A DNA stretch of 64,000 nt, from positions 31,682,001 to 31,746,000 of the forward strand of contig OZ038526.1 of NCBI GenBank assembly GCA_964036665.1. The letters are read 5' to 3'. This stretch comes from Gordius sp. MW1. Taxonomy: Eukaryota > Nematomorpha > Gordioida > Gordea > Gordiidae. The notes beneath the pieces were generated by a model. That model ran no database searches, was not told the origin of the DNA, and saw only the letters and a program-made list of their open reading frames with translations. The position numbers were made by a program, and so were the translations under genes. Shown here one piece after another: positions 10,495 through 21,475 of this stretch (the first letter of the stretch is position 1; the number at the start of each line of letters is the position of its first letter).

Positions 10495-10799
10495 ATTTTA
10501 TAGCGTAATAAAATGCGTAAGAAAGGGAAAAAATCCAAGAATGCATTTATGCGATAATTTGGTAATATATAGGAAAAAGCGTGGGAATAATAATGTACTT
10601 AATTACAATAATGAATGCGAACTCAAATCATGGTGAGAGTGTGGGAAAGTAACTAATGATATTATAACTAATGGGTGAGAGTGTGGGAGTATTAACTAAA
10701 AAGGAAAAGCACTAATGAGTTAATTTGAGTATGGGAAAAGGCTTAATTTGAGTATGGGAAAAGGCTTAATTTGAGTATGGGAAAAGGCGAGCTACAGCA
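10495..10799 (-). repeat. 3' LTR of the intact Gypsy element
   Basis: 305 bp, identical to 14714-15018. It contains three tandem copies of a 23-bp unit (AATTTGAGTATGGGAAAAGGC plus TT) at about 10721-10790, and two related GGTGAGAGTGTGGGA motifs. Confidence 0.97.
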
Positions 10800-10810
10800 T
10801 TTCTTTCCCC

Positions 10811-13800
10811 TTAATCGATTCCGTATCTTTGCATCGGGTATTTAATTCGGGTCGACCGTCGTGGTAGTGTAGGTGAAGGTAGTCCAACTACGTCAGGATC
10901 GATCGGCAAACGGGGCGGGGACGTAAGTGGTATCGTCGAAGATGTGGATGGTGGCGAGTTAAAAGGAAGGGTCGTAGATGGAAGAGTATTAATGGAGGGC
11001 GTCATAGGTGGTGTACGTGAAAAACTAGCTTGCTCCGTGCTGTAATCGTCAAATGGTGAATCATTTGCCAAGTCTGTAGAAGGAGAGGGGCAGGGCGTTG
11101 TCACCTGTGTAGGCAAGTCTTCTTCCATGATTGTATCCGATCGTTTCCTTATGTGGTCGCCATGTCTTTTCCACATCATACCTTCTTCTGTTTCGATTAC
11201 GTAAGAAACGGGACCAAGTATTTTACGAACGACTCCTTTGCACCACAATTTGTCACTACTTGTAAAATCTCTCACCCAGACTTTGTCACCGATTAAAAAT
11301 TTTCTTCTAATAAAATTATCTTCTTCAAGTTCCCCTACCATCATGTGTGGTTTTAAAAAACTAAACAAACTTAAGGGGTGAATTTTGATTAACAAATCTG
11401 CTGGGGTAAAACCAGTTGTAGGATGGATAGTATTCCTGTAAGAAAACAAGAAATTAAATAATTTATCATTTTTAAAATTTTGCGACTTATATAGGAAATT
11501 TTTAAAGGTTCGAATAAAACGTTCGGCTTCTCCATTAGAACGAGGGTGGTAAGGACTTGAATAAATGTTTCGAATATTATTTTTTTTGCAATATCCCTTG
11601 AATTCAGCACTTGTAAATTGTGGACCATTATCTGAAACAATGGAATTAGGTAGTCCGAAACGAGCAAATATCGATTCGAGGGCATTGATAGTGCACGATG
11701 CACTAATGCTGGTCATAGGGAATATCTCTGGCCATTTGGTATATGCATCGACCAAAATTAGATAATAATAACCGTGAATAGAACCACAAAAATCTAAATG
11801 TAGCCTAGACCAAGGTTTACCAGGGTTTGTCCATTTTTGGGGAGCTAATTCTGGTGTTCCAGAAAACCACTCTTGGCAATTTTTACAATTATTAACGTAA
11901 TTTTGGATGTCCTTATCGATACCTGGATACCATAAATGTTGACGGGCTAGAATCCTAGAGCGGGTCATACCAGGATGGCCTAAATGGAGCATATATAAAA
12001 TATCTTTTCTTAATTTTTGTGGAATGACCACCCTATATCCCCAGAAAAGGCATCCTTTTAGCGTTGTTAATTCTTTTTGGCGTTGATGGTACACGACTAG
12101 TTCCGATTCCACTTTTTTGGGCCAACCGTGAAGTACGTAATTATATACTTGTCCTAGAACAGGATCTTGACGGGTATGTCTGGCCACATCTGCCGATGTA
12201 ATTGGTAATTGCTTAAATGTTTCTTCGTAAATAGCACAAATATCTCCCTCTTGAGATATTGTTTCGTCCGGAACAGCTAACCTTGAGAGCATATCTGCAC
12301 GAGCGTTTTCTTTGGTATTCTTATATCTAATATTAAATTGGTACGGTGTTGTAAATAAAGCCCATCGTTGAAGTCGCGCCGATACAGCTTGAGGTACGTT
12401 TTTGGTTTGATTAAATATTGATAATAGTGGTTTGTGGTCTGTTACTAGAGTGAAGGTTTGGCCATAAATGTATTCTCGAAATTTTTGAAATGCAAATATA
12501 ATGGCTAACGCTTCTTTTTCAATTTGGCTGTAATTTCTCTCCGCAGCGTTGAGTGTGCGCGAGGCAAAAGAAATGGGATGCTCGTACCCCTTAATTTCAT
12601 GTGATAAAACGGCGCCGATACCTTCCGCTGAAGCATCGGTGGAGAGTAGCAATGGTAATTGAGGATTAAAATGAACTAAAACAGGAGCATTAATTATTTT
12701 TTTCTTTATTTTATTAATGGCATTTATACAATCTTGTGTCCAATTCCATTTCACTGATTTTCTTAATAATTTATACAACGGTTGTGCTAGAGTCGAAAAA
12801 TTTTGTATAAACTTAGCATAATAGGTAGCCATGCCTAAGAAAGATTGTAATTCTTTAATTGATGTAGGGTCAGGAGCATTTATAATTGCCTTAGTATTTT
12901 TGTTAGTTGTGTGAATTCCTTCCTCGTTTATTATATGTCCAAGATATTCAATTGATTTTTGTAAAAAATTACATTTTTCTCGTTTTAATTTTATATTAGC
13001 CTCATCCAATATTTTAAACACTATTTCGAGATTTTTATTGTGATCCTCAATTGTTTTCCCAGACACGATAATGTCGTCTAAATAACATACTACACCATTA
13101 ATGTTCCTAAATAATGAGTCTATGAAGCGCTGAAATATCGCTGGGGCAGAAGCAATTCCGAATGGAAGTCGAGTATATTGAAAAAGTCCTCTGTGGGTAT
13201 TAATTGTTAAAATATTTTGTGATTTTTCAGTAATTTTAATTTGATAATAAGCTTCCTTTAGGTCTAATATGGAGAAATATCTAAAACCTGCTAATTTAGA
13301 AAACAAGTCTTGGATTCGGGGAAGAGGGTATTTTTCAACAACTAGATTATTATTCAAATTTCGGAAATCTCCACAAATTCGTAATCCCCCATTTTTTTTA
13401 AGAACAGTAACAATGGGCGCTGCATAGTCGGCATATTTTACAGATTTCAAAACCCCTTCATTAACTAGTCGGTCTAACTCCTTATCCACTTTTTCTTTAA
13501 TAAAATAAGGGATTGGTCTGGGCCGAAAAAATTTAGGAGAGGATTCGGGTTTAAGTTTAAGTGTTGTATAAAAATCAATAACTCCGGTGGATTTATTATC
13601 AAATAACGAAGAATATTTGTTAGTAATATCATTCAAATTATTGTAACAATTAACCATATTGATTGAAGAGGGAGTGGTATCATCTTTAATCCATTTATGT
13701 GCCAGTTGAATTAGGATATGGGGAAAATGTTGCAACCAATCGCGTCCTAATATGTTGTGGCCATGGCCTTCTGATACGATTAACGGCAATTTAAATCGTT

Positions 13801-14713
13801 TGCCATTTTCAGATACTGTCACCTCGGTTTTCCCTTTCGTTGGTATGGTTGTACCATTATAGCTCTTTAAGATAGTTTTGAGTGGAGAAACGTTCCGTAC
13901 TACAATGTTTCCTCCATTCACCATTGTCACTGATGACCCTGTATCAATTTCAAAATTAACATCTAGATCATTTACCTTTAATGTATAAGTGGGAAATGAC
14001 GAATATCCCTTCAAATAATTCACTTGATGATGCGTAACACTGCATTCGCTCTTGCATATTTTTCCAATGTGTCCCTTTTTTTGACATTTAAAACAAACTG
14101 CAGTTCGAAATTTACACATGGCCCGATTATGATTCCCCCCGCATGAATAACAATAATTTAAGGACCTGGGTTTTACCAAATGAATTGTTTCCGAATGATT
14201 CAATAATTGCGATTGTAGTTCTGCCCTTTCCATGGCGCGAGAGGTGTCCAGCGCAATTTGCCATGTCAAATTTTCTATGCCTAAAAGGCGTTCAACAATC
14301 TTTGTTTTCTTTAATCCAGCTACAAACCTATCACGGAGGCTACTTTCAAGGTTCGATCCGAATTCGCAATGGATTGCCACCCCCTTTAATCTTGCTGTAA
14401 ATGCATCGATGGTTTCATCATCCATTTGGGACAACTTATTAAATTTGTAGCGTTGTACGATTGGGTTTAATTTGGGAGAATAAAAGTTTTTTAGGGCTAA
14501 ACATAATTCTTCAAAAGGAAGGTTTGCAGGGTCCTGGGGGGCAATAAGGTTTGTAAGTAATTCGAAATTTTCGGTACCTATAACGGATAGAAATAAGGAT
14601 TTTTTATCGCAACCGATAACATTGTGAAAATGGTTGAATTGTGACAAGTATAAGTCAAAACTATCGGTAGGATTATATTGATGGAATTGTATATTGGAAT
14701 TCGACCGCGCCAT
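10811..14713 (-). CDS. Gag-Pol polyprotein of the intact Gypsy element (1300 aa)
   Basis: Single open frame. Gag/capsid covers residues 1 to about 185. Zinc knuckles are C188-C191-H195-C200 and C207-C210-H215-C220. The protease site is FEIDTGSS (D257). Reverse transcriptase covers about 395-600, with D484 in ILDLKEAY and YLDD at 544-547. RNase H has D693 (STDAS), E734, D759 (TDHKPL) and D807. Integrase has the zinc finger H910, H913, C943 and C946, and a DDE core D974, D1028 and E1064 (spacing of 35 between the last two). A C-terminal GDKVWVRDF...VSYVIET segment (about 1142-1175) is the usual Gypsy integrase tail, followed by a Ser/Thr/Pro-rich stretch and RRSTRIKYP. There is no env. Gag and Pol share one frame without a shift. 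The start codon overlaps the primer-binding site. Confidence 0.97.
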   Translation of the reverse strand: MARSNSNIQFHQYNPTDSFDLYLSQFNHFHNVIGCDKKSLFLSVIGTENFELLTNLIAPQDPANLPFEELCLALKNFYSPKLNPIVQRYKFNKLSQMDDETIDAFTARLKGVAIHCEFGSNLESSLRDRFVAGLKKTKIVERLLGIENLTWQIALDTSRAMERAELQSQLLNHSETIHLVKPRSLNYCYSCGGNHNRAMCKFRTAVCFKCQKKGHIGKICKSECSVTHHQVNYLKGYSSFPTYTLKVNDLDVNFEIDTGSSVTMVNGGNIVVRNVSPLKTILKSYNGTTIPTKGKTEVTVSENGKRFKLPLIVSEGHGHNILGRDWLQHFPHILIQLAHKWIKDDTTPSSINMVNCYNNLNDITNKYSSLFDNKSTGVIDFYTTLKLKPESSPKFFRPRPIPYFIKEKVDKELDRLVNEGVLKSVKYADYAAPIVTVLKKNGGLRICGDFRNLNNNLVVEKYPLPRIQDLFSKLAGFRYFSILDLKEAYYQIKITEKSQNILTINTHRGLFQYTRLPFGIASAPAIFQRFIDSLFRNINGVVCYLDDIIVSGKTIEDHNKNLEIVFKILDEANIKLKREKCNFLQKSIEYLGHIINEEGIHTTNKNTKAIINAPDPTSIKELQSFLGMATYYAKFIQNFSTLAQPLYKLLRKSVKWNWTQDCINAINKIKKKIINAPVLVHFNPQLPLLLSTDASAEGIGAVLSHEIKGYEHPISFASRTLNAAERNYSQIEKEALAIIFAFQKFREYIYGQTFTLVTDHKPLLSIFNQTKNVPQAVSARLQRWALFTTPYQFNIRYKNTKENARADMLSRLAVPDETISQEGDICAIYEETFKQLPITSADVARHTRQDPVLGQVYNYVLHGWPKKVESELVVYHQRQKELTTLKGCLFWGYRVVIPQKLRKDILYMLHLGHPGMTRSRILARQHLWYPGIDKDIQNYVNNCKNCQEWFSGTPELAPQKWTNPGKPWSRLHLDFCGSIHGYYYLILVDAYTKWPEIFPMTSISASCTINALESIFARFGLPNSIVSDNGPQFTSAEFKGYCKKNNIRNIYSSPYHPRSNGEAERFIRTFKNFLYKSQNFKNDKLFNFLFSYRNTIHPTTGFTPADLLIKIHPLSLFSFLKPHMMVGELEEDNFIRRKFLIGDKVWVRDFTSSDKLWCKGVVRKILGPVSYVIETEEGMMWKRHGDHIRKRSDTIMEEDLPTQVTTPCPSPSTDLANDSPFDDYSTEQASFSRTPPMTPSINTLPSTTLPFNSPPSTSSTIPLTSPPRLPIDPDVVGLPSPTLPRRSTRIKYPMQRYGID

Positions 14714-15018
14714 ATTTTATAGCGTAATAAAATGCGTAAGAAAGGGAAAAAATCCAAGAATGCATTTATGCGATAATTTGGTAATATATAGGAAAAAGCG
14801 TGGGAATAATAATGTACTTAATTACAATAATGAATGCGAACTCAAATCATGGTGAGAGTGTGGGAAAGTAACTAATGATATTATAACTAATGGGTGAGAG
14901 TGTGGGAGTATTAACTAAAAAGGAAAAGCACTAATGAGTTAATTTGAGTATGGGAAAAGGCTTAATTTGAGTATGGGAAAAGGCTTAATTTGAGTATGGG
15001 AAAAGGCGAGCTACAGCA
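14714..15018 (-). repeat. 5' LTR of the intact Gypsy element
   Basis: 305 bp, identical to 10495-10799. Read on the minus strand it runs TGCTGTAG ... CTATAAAAT and is followed immediately by the ATG of the Gag-Pol frame, whose second base starts the primer-binding-like sequence. Confidence 0.97.
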
Positions 15019-15098
15019 GGTAATATAAATTTTTATTTAAAAAATTTATGTAAAAAACATTTTCTCAGTATATTATATGACCAGCTTTAACTGCCCAT

Positions 15099-15247
15099 TA
15101 GTGTTGTAAAAACGGGTAGGATTTGTTTGATCGAGCTTTGGTGTTAGTTAGTCTCTAAGCTTAGTCGTAATTTAAAAAACAGACTAGAGTCGACCGTTTG
15201 TCTTAGCTAAACCCAGGGTAGACCAAATAAAACACAGCCAAGCACTA
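15099..15247. mobile_element. hAT-like MITE in intron 6 of copy A
   Basis: Starts TAGTGTTGTAAAAACGG and ends ...CACTA, flanked by an exact 8-bp duplication CTGCCCAT (15091-15098 and 15248-15255). The same insertion with the same target site is in intron 6 of copies B and C. An 8-bp duplication and TAG/CTA ends fit the hAT superfamily. No coding sequence. Confidence 0.85.
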
Positions 15248-15691
15248 CTGCCCATTATACTCGACTAAAACATAATGACAAATTTATTAAACTTTAAAAA
15301 TTGTGAATTTAAAACAAGCAAAGTTAAAAATATTTTTTTTTATCACGAATAAATCATATCATATCCTTTAAATACTTATATTCAATTACTTAGCTTATTT
15401 TTTAAATTTTAAATTTTTTTTTGTATAGGATTTTACAAAATTATTTTATATGGCACGTGGCAAAACAATCTTCACCTCAATTATCACAAATATATTGGGA
15501 AGCTGAAAATTTGGTAAAAATTGTTTTGCAAGGTGAAGATAGAAAAGGTTTAAGGTGGAAGCAATGCATTAATATAATTGAAGATTTATTTCCAGAAATA
15601 GCTGGACGCCTATGTGGGCAACAAATTTGCAAATAAATATAGCAAAAAAAGTATTTTATTAATTAATAAATAAATTAAATAAGATAATTAT

Positions 15692-16029
15692 ATAAGAACT
15701 AGCTCGACAAACGTTGTTTTGCTATATACATCATTTCTAGAAAATACTATAAGTGTATGGGTATGTGGTTATGATTGAAATAAGACAATGTTGGCCTATA
15801 AAATGACAATACCCGAATCATTTATTAATTTCATTTTTTAAACTTTAATAAATCAACAAATATATTATAAAATACATTTTTTGATACCTTTATATACATC
15901 AAATTATGAAGATTGAAAATAATTCATCATCAATCTTTAAGTGCGATGGAGTTTACAATATTTTTGGTTTCTTTGGGCAACATAAACAAACGGGATGGTA
16001 TACCCACGTGAGATCATGCCACGTATTAG
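15692..16029. other. Breakpoint of copy A and short repeat tail
   Basis: Homology to M13 copy C ends at about 15692. From there the sequence reads ACTAGCTCGACAAACGTTG, close to the repeat head at 30090 (CTAGCTGACCCGGCAAACG), then unremarkable AT-rich sequence leading to the Helitron relic. Confidence 0.5.
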
Positions 16030-17130
16030 CTATCCGTGGGAAAAGCATGGTGTGGCAAAACCTAAGCTACAAATAGACATCGTTTGGCCTTGCGCCTTAT
16101 TGATTGTTATTGCGAATGCCAATCTAATTGGAAATGTAATGCGTTTAAATTCAATCGGCACATTTGTGGGAATCATAGGGATTCCTGGCAGCAATACATA
16201 TTCACCTCGGAACTTGCCATCCAAAATGCTGACTTTGAGTTTTTCGTTAATATTTTAATGTCACGGCCAATGCGATGCCATTTTTCTATCGTATCTCGGC
16301 AAGAAGCGAAATGGGAAATATTTTGGCCGTTCCACCTGATGCATCAAAATAAATAAACCTTCATGTCCTGCCGAAACTGCCAGCATAATGCGGTCGTAAA
16401 TGGTTTGTTCATGAGTTAGTGGTAAAACATTGCGAGTAACAATCGCTGCCATTTCTAAAGTATTGTACTGCAGTTCAAAACTCATATAGTGTTGAGTAAA
16501 TCAGATGTACATCGATTTGGTTAACTCATACCAAAATTACTAATTTTAAAATTGGCAATGACAATGCAAAGATCCTATAGCTATAAAAATGCTTCATTAT
16601 ACAATGCGTCGCTGAATGATAACGTTTGATCGTTGCACCTTGAAGGATGTCATGTCGATATGATCAGTCATTGAATCTTTGCTTATACCACAACGTTTGT
16701 GCTCGGGGTGGGAAACATGCAGTTAACACTATAGCGAATAGTAGACGAATTTGTGTTTTTGTACAGTCTAATGCTGCTTCAGTAAGAATACTGTCCCTAT
16801 GGTTGTCGTCTTCTAGCAAGCCTAATACTGTTGTCCATTTACTTTACATATATCGTGAAATGTCAATGAGCCGGTGCCATTAACCAACAACAGTCGCAGT
16901 TGAAAGAACTCAGTCTGCTTTGGATTCACTGTTTATACACGATGGCGATGATCGATTAAAATATCCAGATGGGCCATTATTATGTTTGAAATAACAATAT
17001 CAAACAATAATTTATCAGTATACGGATTTGGAATTTCTGCACAAATTAAACTATCGATGTCTTCAGGAGGTATTTTGTCGATGAACTAAATCAAAATGTG
17101 AGCATGTGCTAATCATCGCATTTGTCACTC
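16030..17130 (-). pseudogene. Helitron-type (PIF1-like) helicase relic
   Basis: Minus-strand pieces in several frames: FIDKIPPEDIDSLICAEIPNP near 17.0-17.1 kb, then LTHEQTIYDRIM...EGLFIL (the stretch leading into the Walker A motif, itself degraded) at 16261-16485, then FPIRLAFAITINKAQGQTMS at 16030-16224, the last helicase motif of PIF1-type proteins. This order and these sequences are those of the helicase part of animal Helitrons. Replication-initiator (Rep) motifs were not found. Frameshifts and missing blocks show it is dead. Confidence 0.75.
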
Positions 17131-18484
17131 ATTCGAATACATCATGCAAGCGGGGCCAAATATTATTGCTGATATGTTAATAAATAGAATACTTTTAATA
17201 GAATACTTCAGCCCTTATGAAAGATTATTTACATTGTTGCATTTTACAGTATCCCTATATGACATCATGAGGGTGGATTTGATTGAGTATATATTAAGTG
17301 TCAAAACGTATAAAACAAAAAAACTTGACCGTCTTATCACTTAGAGATTTAAAATAAAGTTTAAAACTTATTGTCAGACTTACCAAATGTTCGCAGAAAA
17401 AATCGGTCAAGCCTTTTCGTAGGAATTTAATTACAAACACCGTGATATAAGAATTTTATATATTAGATTTCTTTCATCTTTCAAGATTTATTTTCAATCG
17501 CTATGCAATATATGGGCTTACATTTGGTAGTCCTGTCTTGTCCTGTCCGTCTTGTGTTTATTATTGTATAATGGAAAACTTATGATTACCTAAAAATTTA
17601 TTTTGCTTCCTCATAAATGACTAGCTAATGTCCGCTGGTTGGCTTTATAATTTTTCCGACCTCCTCCGATCCCAAATTCTATTTTTATTTTTGTGCCCCG
17701 CCTACTTAGGAAACACTTAATTCTTTTTGCAACTTGTCTAGCCTGTTTTTAACTAATAATAAACTCAAATTATAATCTGTAGGTTTTAGTCCTTATTTCA
17801 CGATGGAGCAAGCTAAACGTCTTTACACGAGCGGTCTGCTCAGTTATCCTCGAACCGAAACGACCGCCTATCCTATGGGTTTTGATTTCGGGGCCATCTT
17901 GAAATCTCATCTGTCACGTGACCACGCCCGAGCAGCCCTTACCCTCATGGAGAGGATAGATCCGCCTCGAGGGGTGGGAAAGAATGTGGGTGACCACCCC
18001 CCCCCCCCCCAATAACCCCGACCCCCTAAGGAGCCACGCCCGAGGGAGGGGCTCGGGGCAAAGAAGTGGTCAAGATTTACGATTACGTGTGGCAACACTT
18101 TTTAGCCACGGTTTAAATAATTTTTCATTGCTTTTTGTTTTTTTCTCACATATAAGTAGTTTGCGGGTATAAAGTTATTTGAAACATAGACTAATAAGGC
18201 GCTTGAAAAAATTAATTTATATTAGAGTATGAAACGGCTATTTTATCTATATGGCTCTGTGTTTTGATTTTAAGAGGCGGGAATAACTAACTATTTTTAT
18301 AATTTGTATACTTTAAACAAAATTTTTATAACTGATTTTATACACAACATTGTAACTTATGTTTCAGATGATCGTATAATTTTTTAAATATATATTATGG
18401 TATTTATGGTTGTGGACCTCACATAAATCACTCATTCCTCTAACCAAATTACATCACGGGCTCGGTTTAAAAAGTGCGCCAGGT

Positions 18485-18501
18485 GGGGTCATTTAGACCC
18501 C
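18485..18501. repeat. Palindromic GGGGTCA-NNNN-GACCCC motif
   Basis: GGGGTCATTTAGACCCC. Matching motifs occur at 7749, 22649, 25290, 48689 and 48817, with degenerate ones at 7865 and 25174. Confidence 0.8.
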
Positions 18502-20288
18502 AAACCATTCAAAATTGTCTATCTAATTCGATTCGAAAACAAAAACAAACCATACCTTAAACGAAATGATACGTCTTAAATTAACATTAACCAAATTTTA
18601 GCATTTTCTGTAAATTTTGGGGTTTTTACAATTTACTTTACTATAATATTTCTGAAAAAAGTTTTATCGTTTTTTTTAATATCTTCCCCCTCTCGGGTTT
18701 TAGTTACTGGGAGACGCAAAATATCGAGAACGGGTCATAACGTTCGATATAAACGGGGAATGCTTTACTTACGTTCATAGGGAGCTAGTTGAGGCTGGGT
18801 ATTTTGCTGTTATGCCGCGGAAAATGGTAAAAATCCTAGGAATTTCACAAAATGAAGATTGCAAAAATGATGGTATGCCAGATTTTAAGGAAGGCCAAAC
18901 CTACAAAATATCGAAGGTATACTAGACACTAAATGTAAAGCTTTGAGGTTTCTGTGCCTGTTTATAAATTGTTTTTAAGTTGTTTTATAGGTGGTAATAA
19001 ACATTTGGTTTAAATTTTGAAAGGTTTGAATCTAGGGATAGTGATGACCATTTCGGCCATTATCAGATGACCAATCGACAATTTCTTTTAATATTTTTTT
19101 AGTATTGCTTTTATGGAGTCAGGTCTTACCTGTCATTACAATAGGATTTTGTGGTTTATGGGTGAATAATTATAAGATTAGATCGATATTAGCGTCATGA
19201 ACATATGTCTTAAGTGACCGATATTCGACGTTAAACGCCTTCAACTCGAAAATGAGCTAAAAATTTCAGAATTTGATATTAATAAATAGTTTTTCTGCAT
19301 AGTGCATACTAACCAAATTTCTTAAAGTTCTGAAGGGGTAGGCCGAAAACGTGTTGATTTAACATGGAATGCCCCTTATAGCCCTTAACATATCAGTATA
19401 ATCTAGTTTTCCCTTTTACGATTAGTGAGAATCTAACGATGCGATATATATATATATATATATTAGTCCATTTTAAACTGTTTTCCAAAAGGTTATAAAA
19501 AAATTATTTTTTTGCAGAGGTATATATAAAGACATTTTTGATTAAATGTGACAATTAGTTTTAAATTAACACATAAGGACTACCAACATTTTAATTATTG
19601 ATCTTTCTATCGGTAAAGAAGCCATAAATTTTTATTAAAGTTGTATCGCGAAATTAAAATATTTCCCCTCCTTCTTTAACTCAGACAACAACTTGGGATT
19701 TTTATAACGGGATACAACCTTAAAGCATTTGACCCAACTCTTATTGGTCCATTTAAATGATAATTTTATTTAGATCTTTGTATTTAACAAATATGTCTCG
19801 TTTACGTTTATATTTATGTGACTTCGCCAAAAAACAAGATTTTAAATAACAAAAATAGGTTAAAAAACAACTTTAAAGCAGTTGATCCAACTCTTGGCCC
19901 GATGATATGATTTAGATCTTTGCATTTAACTAGTATTATCCTTTTTGTCTTACCTTTATACATATGTAACTTCGTTTTGGTACAATGTACAAATAAACTT
20001 TTTAGCACAAGAAATGCTTTTTCTAAGCGCATAAATTTCATTCTTTTTGCTAGTGTGATATTTGTAAACTCATGAAGCAAGCACCACCCCTCCTTACCGA
20101 AAGCGAGTTGATAAAGCTTATGGAAGCTCACGGCATTGGCACCATGCCAGTTTTTCGGTTCATATCAAAAAAACAGTGGTGTGACATTACGTAACCATAG
20201 GGGGTGGTAGGGTCATGAAACCCACCCCCCTGGGTAAAGCCCTTGTTAGGGCCTATAAAACGGGAAGCACTTTTGACGAATGTCAGGG

Positions 20289-20474
20289 TAGTGTTGTAAA
20301 AACGGCTGGGTTTTGTTTGGTCGACCATTGGTGGACGACTCTGGTCTGTTTTTCAAATTTAGACTAAACTTAGAGGTTGACTAAGAAAAATAGACCAAAA
20401 TAAGTTTGGTATGTTTATGTTTCGACTAAAACAAAAAGCCGACAAAATAAAACTTAGCCGTTTTTACAACATTA
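20289..20474. mobile_element. hAT-like MITE
   Basis: Starts TAGTGTTGTAAAAACGG and ends CCGTTTTTACAACATTA; an inverted-repeat element of the same family as the intron 6 insertion of the M13 copies. The target duplication is only weakly recognisable here. Confidence 0.8.
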
Positions 20475-20500
20475 GTTATGGGTTATGCATGATTTGACCG

Positions 20501-20691
20501 TAGTGTTGTAAAAACGGCTGGGTTTTGTTTGGTCAACCTTTGGCTTTAGTCGACTAAACATAAACAAACCAAAGTTTTTTGGTCTGTCTTTCTTAGTCGT
20601 ATGACCAGACCAAAGGGTCGTAGGTCACACCTTTGGTCATGTCGACTAAAACTAAAGGGCGACCAAACAAAACCCAGCCGTTTTTACATCA
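20501..20691. mobile_element. hAT-like MITE, second adjacent copy
   Basis: Starts TAGTGTTGTAAAAACGG and ends CCGTTTTTACATCA, only 26 bp after the previous element. Long arms (GGTCAACCTTTGG ... CGACCAAACAAAACCCAGC). Flanks share ATTTGAC. Confidence 0.8.
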
Positions 20692-20800
20692 CAATTTGAC
20701 AGAAAAATTGCGAATGGTTTTAGTATGGATCGTTTTTAAGGAATCGGAATGTAGTCTTTCTTGGCTGTAGCGTGATTTAGAAAAATTTATAGTAAAGGAT

Positions 20801-20966
20801 GCATGGGCGTAGCCAGGGGGTGCAGGTAGGATAGCTGCCTCCCTCTAAATGCAAAAATTTGTTGAAATTTTTTAAAATTATAGCTAGGATTTCAAAAAAT
20901 TATCATTTTGCCCCTCCCTAAATCTTTATTGCCCCCCTCTAATTCCAATGCTGGCTACGCTTATGA
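20801..20966. mobile_element. MITE with GGCGTAGCCAGG / CTGGCTACGC ends
   Basis: CATGGGCGTAGCCAGGGGG at the left and GCTGGCTACGCTTATG at the right are inverted copies, enclosing CT-rich and AT-rich sequence with GCCCCTCCCTAAAT. Related elements lie at 30471-30891 and near 55.2-55.4 kb. Confidence 0.7.
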
Positions 20967-21301
20967 GTGGATGATATAAATTGTGGTCTTCTTGGTTGCT
21001 AGCTAATAGATTTTTACCTCGGTGAATTAGTGTTTATTTTGATTTGTGATATATTGAACAAAGCTATTTTATGGCCTTTGAAATTTAGAACTCTTGAATT
21101 GGTTTATTAAAGGGTTATAATAATGAACGACAACGAACTTTATAGAGTTGATAATTAAATTATCGGTGGTAAATCTTAGTACAATTTTATTTATCCGACC
21201 GGCAATAGAGAGATTATTATTTAAAAATACAATATTTTGGTGCCATAGTATAAATATCAACCTACCATAAGAGTATGTTAACCCATAGACTAATAATAAA
21301 C

Positions 21302-21475
21302 GGTGCCCTATCAACTTGTAGAAAACCATTTCGCCGAATTTAATGTCCCTCGGTTAAAAAAGGTCCTCTATTTTAAAATCGTCCCCCATTCAACCAATCA
21401 CAAAATTAGGGGGCCTTTTTTAACCGGGGCACATTAAATTCGGCGATATGGTTTTCGGCAAGTTGACGGGCCACC
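21302..21475. mobile_element. 174-bp foldback element with exact 9-bp target duplication
   Basis: Arms of about 65 bp (GGTGCCCTATCAACTTG... on the left, its inverted counterpart ending ...GTTGACGGGCCACC on the right) surround a spacer of about 45 bp. The flanks are an exact 9-bp direct repeat ATAATAAAC (21293-21301 and 21476-21484). A 9-bp duplication is typical of Mutator-like elements. Non-coding. Confidence 0.85.

Larger units (their letters stand above)
10495..15018 (-). mobile_element. Structurally intact Ty3/Gypsy retrotransposon
   Basis: Two LTRs, 10495-10799 and 14714-15018 (305 bp each), look identical base for base. The flanks carry a 4-bp target duplication GGTA (10491-10494 and 15019-15022; one more A could be included). 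On the minus strand the LTR starts TGCTGTAG. A polypurine tract AAGGGGAAAGAAA (10800-10812) precedes the 3' LTR and a primer-binding-like TGGCGCGGTCG follows the 5' LTR at 14712. One uninterrupted 1300-codon Gag-Pol frame fills the interior. Identical LTRs mean a recent insertion. It sits in intron 6 of M13 copy A, in opposite orientation. Confidence 0.97.
6830..15650 (+). pseudogene. M13 (neprilysin-like) peptidase copy A, truncated and broken
   Basis: Seven of the 18 exons found in copy C are recognisable: 6830-6896 (signal peptide, MDFLNF...), 7035-7247, 7323-7481, 7930-8368, 8524-8609, 10139-10287 and 15429-15650. Exon 2 has an extra T giving TGA at 7133-7135 and a compensating loss further on. 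Exon 4 has a net 10-nt deletion near 8291 that breaks the frame. Exon 5 has small indels. Exon 6 has an in-frame TAA at 10190-10192. Exon 7 lacks 2 nt near its end. Exons 8-18, with the HExxH zinc site, are absent: homology to the other copies stops at about 15.69 kb. It cannot encode a peptidase. Intron 5 holds a minisatellite-bearing element and intron 6 an intact Gypsy element. Confidence 0.9.

Noticed and set aside
11565-14450. Plus-strand open frames within 10.8-14.7 kb
   Set aside because: Shadows of the minus-strand Gag-Pol frame.
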